Positions 1 through 4,882 of a stretch of DNA of 6,120 nt are shown here, piece by piece (within the stretch, counting starts at the first letter, position 1; the number at the start of each line of letters is the position of its first letter). A model generated the notes under the pieces. It was not told the DNA's origin. It saw nothing but the letters and a program-made list of their open reading frames with translations, and did not search any database. Source of the stretch: CAILHX01 sp964511385 (lineage in GTDB: Bacteria; Pseudomonadota; Gammaproteobacteria; Burkholderiales; Methylophilaceae); NCBI GenBank assembly GCA_964511385.1, contig CAZEFE010000027.1, positions 1 to 6,120 of the forward strand, read 5' to 3'. A program made the translations under genes and the position numbers.

Positions 1-6
1 CCACCA
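1..6 (+). tRNA. Possible last bases of a tRNA or tmRNA (attachment-site edge)
   Basis: The window opens with CCACCA, which fits the discriminator/CCA end of a tRNA or tmRNA gene lying mostly left of the window. A terminator-like hairpin and then a P4-type integrase gene follow, the common order at islands inserted into tRNA or tmRNA 3' ends. Six bases prove nothing alone, so this rests on context; the identity of the RNA cannot be read. Confidence 0.25.
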
Positions 7-32
7 AATACCCATCCAAAGCAGTCCCAACA

Positions 33-72
33 AAGCCGCAAAGTCTAGTTTCAACAAAGACTTGCGGCTTTT
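33..72 (+). terminator. Rho-independent terminator
   Basis: The arms AAGCCGCAA(A)GTCT (33-46) and AGACTTGCGGCTT (58-70) pair over 13 bp with one bulged A, around an 11-base loop, and run into TTTT at 69-72. A GC-rich stem followed by a T-run is a standard intrinsic terminator for + strand transcription entering from the left, for example from an RNA gene just outside the window. It also shields the integrase gene from that transcription. Confidence 0.65.
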
Positions 73-111
73 CTCATTCCAATATCGTCCAATTGGGTCC
101 ATTAAAATCCA

Positions 112-323
112 GGGGTAACTGGGGGTAGAATCGGGGGTAACTCGCCTGTATGATGGCTTTTTCGAGAGAGTTACCCCCAAATGGCCTTGACTGATACCGC
201 GATTCGCAAGGCAAAGCCTGCCGACAAGCCCTTCAAACTGTTCGACGAAAAAGGGCTGTTCCTGCTTGTTACCCCCACAGGCGGGGGTAAGTGGTGGCGT
301 CTCAAGTACCGCTATGGGGGTAA
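112..323. repeat. Cluster of GGGGGTAA-type repeats, candidate integrase arm sites
   Basis: Copies read GGGGTAACT (112-120), GGGGGTAga (121-128), GGGGGTAACT (133-142), inverted AGTTACCCCC (169-178, ending two bases before the integrase ATG), inverted GTTACCCCC (268-276), GGGGGTAA (283-290) and GGGGGTAA (316-323). The 133-142 and 169-178 copies form a perfect 10-bp inverted pair 26 bp apart. Tyrosine recombinases of integrative elements bind short arm-type repeats beside the core site, so these may be arm sites and may also let the integrase repress its own gene. The two forward copies inside the gene coincide with Gly-Gly-Lys codons, so they could be explained by protein sequence alone. Confidence 0.5.
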
Positions 324-1401
324 GGAAAAGCTGCTGTCTCTCGGCACCTATCCCGACGTAAGTCTGAAAGAAGCCCGCGCCCACAGGGATGCAGCGCGAA
401 AGTTACTTGCTGGTGGTGTCGACCCCGGCGAGCACCGCAAAGAACAACGTGCCGTGAAGGCGGAGAGATCTGCGAACAATCTTCAGGCTGTTGCGCGTGA
501 GTGGTTCAACAAACACTCGCCCAACTGGGCAAGTAGCCATGCCGACAAGATTCTCCGGCGGCTGGAAGCAGACATCTTCCCCTGGCTAGGAACAAAGCCG
601 GTATCGGAGATTACCGCGCCGATGGTTCTGTCATGCCTTCGCCGCATTGAAGGCCGTGGGGCGCTCGATACCGCACACAGGGCCCTGCAAAACTGCGGGC
701 AGATATTCCGATATGCCGTGGCGACAGGCCGAGCCGAGCGTGACCCGTGTGGCGACTTGAAGGGTGCGCTGCCACCAGCCAAGGCCGGTCATTTTGCCGC
801 ACTCACCGAGCCGGATGCGGTGGCCAAGTTGCTGCGTGCGATCGATGGCGTCAGTGCAACATTCGTCGTCAAATGCGCGCTGCAGCTTGCCCCCTTGCTT
901 TTTGTACGTCCTGGCGAGTTGCGGACGATGAGATGGGGAGAAGTCGACCTTGACCGCGCCGAGTGGCGTTATACCGTCTCGAAAACGAAAACCGACCATC
1001 TTGTTTCGCTGTCGACGCAAGCTGTCGCAATCCTGAAAGAACTGCAGCCGCTGACAGGGCGCAGCGAGTTTGTTTTCCCTGGCGCGCGTACCAATGGGAT
1101 GCCTATGAGCGACGGCGCGCTGAATGTCGCCTTGCGCAGGGCAGGGTATAGCACTCGAGAGCAACATACCGGGCACGGATTCCGCGCAATGGCACGGACG
1201 ATCCTGCATCAGGAATTAGGCATTGCACCGGAAATCATCGAGCATCAATTGGCGCATCGCGTGCCCGATGCGCTGGGCGCAGCCTACAACCGGACAAAGT
1301 TCCTCGAACAACGGCGGGTGATGATGCAGCAATGGGCCGATTACTTGGACAAGCTGAAAGCGGGTGCAGAAATCATTTCGCTGCGGGGCGTTGTCGCTTG
1401 A
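181..1401 (+). CDS. P4-type tyrosine recombinase / integrase with DUF4102 N-terminus
   Basis: Site-specific recombinase that would integrate and excise the element at its attachment site. The 406-residue length is normal for the family. Residues about 4-90 form the N-terminal DUF4102 arm-binding domain, about 98-190 the helical core-binding domain, and about 205-390 the catalytic domain. The catalytic set is visible: R243 in RPGEL, a lysine at 268 or 270 before the HLVSLS strand, H332 and R335 in HGFR, H359 in QLAH, and nucleophile Y369 in AYNR. All are present, so the enzyme looks functional. The ATG at 181 fits the family start; a weak purine run (GAGAG, near 164-170) lies upstream and a TATGAT at 149-154 could be a -10 box, without a clear -35. 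The gene reads away from the putative attachment edge. The target site is not determinable here. Confidence 0.97.
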   Translation: MALTDTAIRKAKPADKPFKLFDEKGLFLLVTPTGGGKWWRLKYRYGGKEKLLSLGTYPDVSLKEARAHRDAARKLLAGGVDPGEHRKEQRAVKAERSANNLQAVAREWFNKHSPNWASSHADKILRRLEADIFPWLGTKPVSEITAPMVLSCLRRIEGRGALDTAHRALQNCGQIFRYAVATGRAERDPCGDLKGALPPAKAGHFAALTEPDAVAKLLRAIDGVSATFVVKCALQLAPLLFVRPGELRTMRWGEVDLDRAEWRYTVSKTKTDHLVSLSTQAVAILKELQPLTGRSEFVFPGARTNGMPMSDGALNVALRRAGYSTREQHTGHGFRAMARTILHQELGIAPEIIEHQLAHRVPDALGAAYNRTKFLEQRRVMMQQWADYLDKLKAGAEIISLRGVVA

Positions 1402-1624
1402 AGCACAGGGACCGGTCAAAACCGTTCTCAATTACGCTTAGGGTAATGCCGTGAAGAATCGTTTCGATGCGAAGCGGGGAGAAGAGACAGGTTTTAAGTG
1501 CCGGGCTTCAATTTGACACAAGGCTGGCATCCTGGGTGTTGTAAGAGTCATGCTGATCGGGAGGAAATCATATAGCTTAATCGGCAGAATTTTTCACTGA
1601 TCGAGTGCGAAACACTGCTGCAAA
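1402..1624. other. Gene-free stretch between convergent genes
   Basis: This region separates the integrase stop from the 3' end of the minus-strand operon. I find no convincing ORF, RNA or U-tailed terminator in it. A TTGACA stands at 1513-1518 and a GGGAGG at 1559-1564, but no good -10 box follows the first and no start codon the second, so they may be chance or remnants of lost sequence. Confidence 0.5.
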
Positions 1625-1986
1625 TTAATAAGAACCATCTTCGCCCCGCAATCCACCCTGCTGGTAGGCGGTTTCACATTCGCGGCAGAAGACATGCACC
1701 CAACCTCCCTCCCGCATCTCTCCGAGCGCGCCGCAGCGCTCACAGGTGCGCGCAGATTCCTCCGCGCGCTTTCGATCGCCTTCTCGATGCGCGCGCGCAC
1801 GGCCTCGTCGCCCGGATTATGCGAAAGATAGAAGCGTAGCGTGCCGAACTTCTCCTTCACCTGCTCGGCGGCAATCCAGTCTTCCTCGGGCACGCCCGCG
1901 CAACGCTGGCGCTCGATCTCCGTCTCCAGCTCTACGCGATGCTCGCCAGAAATCCGATTCCTGCCGTCGCCGCCTGGACCAGACAC
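1625..1986 (-). pseudogene. Small putative zinc-binding protein, frameshifted
   Basis: The 5' part contains QVKEKFGTLRFYLS, a motif I recognise from small uncharacterised phage and island proteins that end in a cysteine pair module. In the unbroken frame the cysteines are lost and the tail is meaningless. Removing one CG from the GC tract at about 1762-1769 joins ...RIEKAIESA to EESARTCERCG and then VFCRECE, stopping at TAA 1627-1625. The restored protein has CxxC-x15-CxxC, a likely zinc knuckle pair. The best start is GTG at 1986, with GAGGA six bases before it, giving about 119 residues and a 55-base overlap with the upstream ATPase gene; TTG at 2040 and GTG at 1893 are alternatives. Function unknown. 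The break may be a real mutation, a sequencing error or, less likely, programmed frameshifting. Confidence 0.65.
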
Positions 1987-3497
1987 CCAATATCCTCGAG
2001 CGTCAGATAGTTTCTTTGCTGCCGCGCCGCCCGGCCGCAAGCGCGCAGCAGTTTGGATTTCATTTCACGCGGGGGAAACGCGGACAGTTTCATCGCCACG
2101 TCATCTGACAGATCCTCCTTGAAGCAGCTGCCCCAACTGAAGTTTGCAAGCAGACGGCGGTAGATCGAGCGGGCGATCCGCCGGCTCTGCTCTTGCGTTG
2201 GAGCGGCGACCGAAAACACGGTAAAGCGGCTCCGGATTTGTGAAGGGATCGCCGAGAGTTCATTGGCCGTGGCAAACCAGACAACGTGCGAGGCGTCCAA
2301 CTCGAGATCCTTCACAGAGAGATCGGTGAACCTGCGAGCGGTCTTCTCCTCAAGCAGGGCATGCAACGGGTTGATCGTCGAATACCGGCTGTCCGTGGTT
2401 GCCTTGTCGATCTCCTCAAGGATCACGATCGGGTTCGCCGCCGCGCCAAATGCCAGCGTTTCGAAGAGCTGGCCCGGCTGGGTGTTGGACCAGTAGGCGT
2501 CGCTGCCCGACAGCGAGGCGCCCGTCTGGGCGCTGGACAGGTCGAGCACGAGGGCGTCCACGGCAAGCATGTCCGCTAGTGACAGCGCGAGTTCCGTTTT
2601 GCCGATGCCGGGCGGCCCATGAAATAGCAGCGGCGGCAATGCCAAGCGCCGGTCGCCCAAGCAACCCAGAGAGAATTGGTCAGCGAGGAATTCAACGACC
2701 TCTGTGAAGTTGGGGAAATCCGCCGCCAGCTTCTCCGTCAGCGCCTCCAAGTAACGCGGAATCAGCGCCAGCGGCTTTTCGGCTTCGGTGGCGCGCAGCC
2801 GTCGTGCGAGGTCCTGCAGGCGTCTCTGATGGTCACTATCCGCGTTACGTTTGCTGCCCGCCTCGATCTTCGCGATTTTTTCTGGGTCGAATACCCTCAC
2901 CCGTGGAGTCAGGTCAGCTTCCGCAGCTGTAGCTGCATTGAGCTCCTCAGGCGGAGGCCTGGTCTCGATTTCTGCTTCCTGCATGGGATTTTGCGGCGGG
3001 AAGATGCGCTTTGCCCCGCAGCCTGTATCCCAATCTTCCTCATCCCCCGGCTCCTGCACCTCCTCTTCGCCGGCAAAGAGCGAACTTTCCAAATGCTGGT
3101 GATCTGTGCAGAGGCGCCTAGTGCGGAAGATGCTGTCGAGTTTCGCTGTGCAGGCCGCGCAATGACCTGCGGCGCGGGTGCGGGCCTGATGCAGAGAATG
3201 CGATAACGCACTCGTTTTCGCATCGCACTCACAACTGATGGATACGAACAGGGATAAATTGAAATCGTGGTCCGTGTCTGTCCGCAGGAATTCCAGCCGC
3301 TCCTCCAGCCCTTCGCGCCCAGCGATCTCCTCGACATCTTGTAGGAAATCAGCGATGAAGGACAAATATCCCGGCGGCGGTCGCAAGATGGATTCACCCA
3401 CCCAGCTGAAACGCTCGCGCAGCTGCGCGAGCGCCGTTTCGTATTCGTCTATCGTCAGCAGCCTCTCGGGGTGAGCACTCATTTGAGATGTCATCAT
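1932..3497 (-). CDS. AAA+ ATPase with N-terminal Cys/His module
   Basis: A 521-residue ATPase, probably remodelling a protein or nucleic-acid partner; substrate unknown. Walker A is GPPGIGKT (294-301), Walker B region IVILEEIDKA (357-366), sensor 1 N412 in FATAN, arginine-finger candidates R422/R424 in IRSRF, and a likely sensor-2 R477. Spacing and the EID-K stretch resemble Lon/MoxR-like AAA+ modules, but there is no protease domain: the protein ends after the helical lid. Residues about 40-135 carry C113-x2-C116-x13-C130-x2-H133, a probable zinc site, with an acidic linker at 142-160. Walker B has Glu-Glu where Asp-Glu is usual. The gene starts inside the stop of the endonuclease gene (ATGA); AGGA lies upstream, and the second ATG at 3494 has slightly better spacing. 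Coupled translation implies the two proteins act together. No named family assigned. Confidence 0.88.
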   Translation of the reverse strand: MMTSQMSAHPERLLTIDEYETALAQLRERFSWVGESILRPPPGYLSFIADFLQDVEEIAGREGLEERLEFLRTDTDHDFNLSLFVSISCECDAKTSALSHSLHQARTRAAGHCAACTAKLDSIFRTRRLCTDHQHLESSLFAGEEEVQEPGDEEDWDTGCGAKRIFPPQNPMQEAEIETRPPPEELNAATAAEADLTPRVRVFDPEKIAKIEAGSKRNADSDHQRRLQDLARRLRATEAEKPLALIPRYLEALTEKLAADFPNFTEVVEFLADQFSLGCLGDRRLALPPLLFHGPPGIGKTELALSLADMLAVDALVLDLSSAQTGASLSGSDAYWSNTQPGQLFETLAFGAAANPIVILEEIDKATTDSRYSTINPLHALLEEKTARRFTDLSVKDLELDASHVVWFATANELSAIPSQIRSRFTVFSVAAPTQEQSRRIARSIYRRLLANFSWGSCFKEDLSDDVAMKLSAFPPREMKSKLLRACGRAARQQRNYLTLEDIGCLVQAATAGIGFLASIA

Positions 3498-4003
3498 TTC
3501 ATCCTGCTCAGTCTGCGCGCGAGCCTTCTTCTTGTGGCCCAGACTTCATCTGGAAAACCCCGGCCGCCGGGGCGCTCGTCCAACCGCCCCTGCTCCCAAA
3601 ACTCGATCGCTACCTGGGCTTGGCGACGTTTGACATACAGCAGGGGCTCGAGCAGCCGGATTGCCTGCAGTGCGTGACGACCGTCGAAGCATAAGGAGTA
3701 GGCTTGGCGGTTGTGCGTCGGATGCGGCGTGTTCTTTTGGATCGTGCCGTGTACGCCAATGACATTTTTGAGGTAGTGAAGCGCACCGTAGTCGCTCTGC
3801 GCGACGATCAGTTTCAGCCGGGGCGTCGGGTTCTTACGCGGGACCCCGTTGCGGTTTTTCAACCACACCACGCAGATGCAACCCTCGCCGTCGACCAACC
3901 CAGCCGCCCAATTGAGCCGCGCCACATCCACATCGGAGTGACATCCCCAATGGCCCCGTTCCTTGGCTGTATTCTTCGTCAGCTCTCCAGTAGTTTCTGG
4001 CAT
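3494..4003 (-). CDS. Stand-alone single-motif LAGLIDADG endonuclease-like protein
   Basis: Residues near 32-43 read NWAAGLVDGEGC, a good LAGLIDADG motif whose D/E positions (D38, E40 counted from ATG 4003) supply the metal-binding acids. With a single motif in about 169 residues, the enzyme would work as a homodimer. The rest (PRLKLIVAQ, LHYLKNVIG, then a basic C-terminal helix) fits the alpha-beta fold of the family. Such enzymes normally cut long DNA sites and live in introns or inteins; here nothing nearby looks like an intron or intein, and the gene is the promoter-proximal member of an operon. ATG 4003 is preferred; TTG 4012 is in frame and would add three residues. No strong ribosome binding site precedes either. 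The stop overlaps the start of the ATPase gene, so the two are likely co-translated. Whether it cleaves DNA or has become a regulator is unknown. Confidence 0.85.
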   Translation of the reverse strand: MPETTGELTKNTAKERGHWGCHSDVDVARLNWAAGLVDGEGCICVVWLKNRNGVPRKNPTPRLKLIVAQSDYGALHYLKNVIGVHGTIQKNTPHPTHNRQAYSLCFDGRHALQAIRLLEPLLYVKRRQAQVAIEFWEQGRLDERPGGRGFPDEVWATRRRLARRLSRMK

Positions 4004-4038
4004 GCGTAACAAAACATCAAAATGTGATCTTGAATAGC

Positions 4039-4067
4039 ATTCTAATCACCAGAATAGTGTTTGTCAA
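4039..4067 (-). promoter_or_regulatory. Sigma-70-type promoter of the endonuclease-ATPase operon
   Basis: On the minus strand, TTGACA (4067-4062) and TAGAAT (4044-4039) are separated by exactly 17 bases: a perfect -35 and a five-of-six -10. Transcription would start near 4032, about 30 bases before the endonuclease ATG at 4003. This is the strongest promoter match in the window. Confidence 0.75.
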
Positions 4068-4090
4068 GTTATTATGTGATTTACAATAAT
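4061..4090 (+). promoter_or_regulatory. Probable promoter of the Xre regulator gene
   Basis: TTGTCA (4061-4066) and AATAAT (4085-4090), each five of six to consensus, are 18 bases apart. The -35 hexamer overlaps the minus-strand -35 almost completely because TTGTCAA is the reverse complement of TTGACAA. The start would fall near 4097, about 28 bases before the regulator ATG. Confidence 0.5.
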
Positions 4091-4124
4091 AAATTGTGTT
4101 TTAGCGCAGCGAGGTGATAGCCAG

Positions 4125-4325
4125 ATGATCAAATGCCATCTCTCGACACTGATGGGAAGAGAAAAATTGAAAATTGCAGATGTAGCGCGGGCCTCAGAAC
4201 TTAATCGCAGTACCGTGACAGCCCTCTACTTAGAAAAGGCAGAGCGGATCGAATTGGAAACCATAGAAAAGTTATGCCGATTATTTGAATGCAAGGTTGG
4301 GGATCTGCTCGAATTCATCGAATAG
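4125..4325 (+). CDS. Small Xre/Cro-C1-type transcriptional regulator
   Basis: A 66-residue single-domain DNA-binding protein. Residues 17-35 (IADVARASELNRSTVTALY) form the helix-turn-helix, with R28-S29-T30 at the start of the recognition helix; the C-terminal part (ETIEKLCRLFECKVGDLLE) is the conserved helix pair of the small YozG-like or HTH_26-type Xre proteins. There is no sensor domain, so it probably responds only to its own level. The ATG is supported by GAGGTGAT (4111-4118) six bases upstream. It is divergent from the endonuclease-ATPase operon and shares its control region, which suggests it regulates that operon; umuDC lies downstream on the same strand, 124 bases away, and could also be read through. 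Confidence 0.9.
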   Translation: MIKCHLSTLMGREKLKIADVARASELNRSTVTALYLEKAERIELETIEKLCRLFECKVGDLLEFIE

Positions 4326-4345
4326 TTACTGAATGTCTCAGTAAC
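4325..4345 (+). promoter_or_regulatory. Perfect hairpin after the regulator gene
   Basis: GTTACTGA (4325-4332) and TCAGTAAC (4338-4345) are perfect 8-bp complements around a five-base loop, starting on the last base of the regulator stop codon. No T-run follows, so it is a poor intrinsic terminator; it could be an operator or an RNA element. The TACTG...CAGTA core recalls a LexA box, but the gap is 7 rather than the 10 of the enterobacterial box. Confidence 0.45.
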
Positions 4346-4453
4346 ATGAGCAGCATGGGCAAACCAAATAAAACAGCACAAAAACAGAGGCTCACGCAGC
4401 GAGTCCGATCCAGCCTTATCATCGAACAATCATTCGAAACGGAACGGCCATGA
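4346..4453 (+). CDS. Possible 35-residue ORF coupled to umuD
   Basis: An ATG directly after the hairpin opens a 35-codon frame whose TGA overlaps the umuD ATG as ATGA, an arrangement typical of translational coupling. The predicted peptide is polar and basic in its first two thirds (MSSMGKPNKTAQKQRL at the start), with no membrane segment or motif that I recognise. No Shine-Dalgarno precedes it, and codon use differs from umuD, so it may be chance. If translated, it could deliver ribosomes to umuD, which itself lacks a strong ribosome binding site. Confidence 0.3.
   Translation: MSSMGKPNKTAQKQRLTQRVRSSLIIEQSFETERP
4422..4437. promoter_or_regulatory. Dyad just upstream of umuD
   Basis: TCGAA (4422-4426) and TTCGA (4433-4437) form an inverted repeat with a six-base spacer, twelve bases before the umuD ATG. 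The inner part, CGAAC-N4-ATTCG, is one base from the CGAAC-N4-GTTCG pattern of Gram-positive LexA boxes. That pattern is not expected for the likely host phylum, so an SOS role is speculative. Confidence 0.3.
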
Positions 4454-4869
4454 TCCTGACTCCCTCCCCGCACCCTCGGCGCCTGCCGCGCCCCCTGTTG
4501 CTCTCGCGCGTGCCGGCGGGCTTCCCCTCGCCGGCCGAGGACTACGTCGAGGGCGCCCTCGATCTCAACGAGCACCTCATCGCCCACCGCGAGGCGACCT
4601 TCTTCATGCGCGTGCAGGGCCATTCCATGATCGGTGCCGGCATCCAGGACGGCGACCTGCTGGTGGTCGACCGCGCGCTCGAGGCCGGCCACGGCGACAT
4701 CGTCGTCGCGGTGGTCGACGGCGAGCTCACCGTCAAGCGCCTGTGGCAGCGCGGCGCCCGCGTGCGCCTGCTCGCCGAGAACCCCGCCTACGCCCCCATC
4801 GATCTGAAGGACGGCCAGGAGCTGGCGGTGTGGGGCGTCGTGACGAACATCATCCGCAGCGTCCGGTAA
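4450..4869 (+). CDS. umuD: UmuD, autoprocessing subunit of DNA polymerase V
   Basis: Peptidase S24 family protein of 139 residues, the same length as Escherichia coli UmuD. RecA filaments stimulate it to cut off its own N-terminal arm, giving UmuD', which activates UmuC for translesion synthesis in the cytoplasm. The cleavage site is probably A23-G24 in VPAGFPS (Cys24-Gly25 in E. coli). The catalytic dyad is S59 in GHSM and K96 in VKRL, one residue off the E. coli numbering. The ATG overlaps the stop of a possible short upstream ORF; the leader has only a weak GGAACGG element. It sits 13 bases before umuC and is surely co-transcribed. No enterobacterial-type CTGT-N8-ACAG SOS box is visible in the 124 bases upstream, so its control is unclear. 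Codons are strongly GC-ending. Confidence 0.96.
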   Translation: MILTPSPHPRRLPRPLLLSRVPAGFPSPAEDYVEGALDLNEHLIAHREATFFMRVQGHSMIGAGIQDGDLLVVDRALEAGHGDIVVAVVDGELTVKRLWQRGARVRLLAENPAYAPIDLKDGQELAVWGVVTNIIRSVR

Positions 4870-4882
4870 GCGGGAGCGGGCG

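Larger units (their letters stand above)
4039..4097. promoter_or_regulatory. Two candidate operator dyads in the divergent promoter region
   Basis: ATTCT-N7-AGAAT (4039-4055) covers the minus-strand -10 box, and ACAAT-N5-ATTGT (4083-4097) covers the plus-strand -10 box. Dyads at both -10 boxes beside a small HTH gene suggest autorepression and control of the operon. The two sequences differ from each other, so a single regulator binding both is only a hypothesis; short AT-rich dyads can also arise by chance. Confidence 0.35.

Noticed and set aside
631..1209. 192-codon minus-strand ORF inside the integrase
   Set aside because: It is antisense to the integrase catalytic domain, with no family resemblance and no promoter or ribosome binding site.
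1434..1480. Near-palindrome CGTTTCG/CGAAGCG as a terminator for the integrase gene
   Set aside because: The loop is only three bases, the stem has a G-T wobble and no T-run follows on either strand.
2676..3206. 176-codon plus-strand ORF opposite the ATPase
   Set aside because: The minus strand encodes a continuous AAA+ protein with all motifs; the opposite frame shows no domain.
3494..4003. The LAGLIDADG gene as part of a group I intron or an intein
   Set aside because: Both flanks are a promoter region and an overlapping complete ORF; no intron core, splice motifs or interrupted host gene is visible.
4363..4370. ACCAAATA shared with bases 3-10, as a possible second attachment repeat
   Set aside because: Eight bases in an A-rich stretch is too short for an att repeat and is expected by chance.
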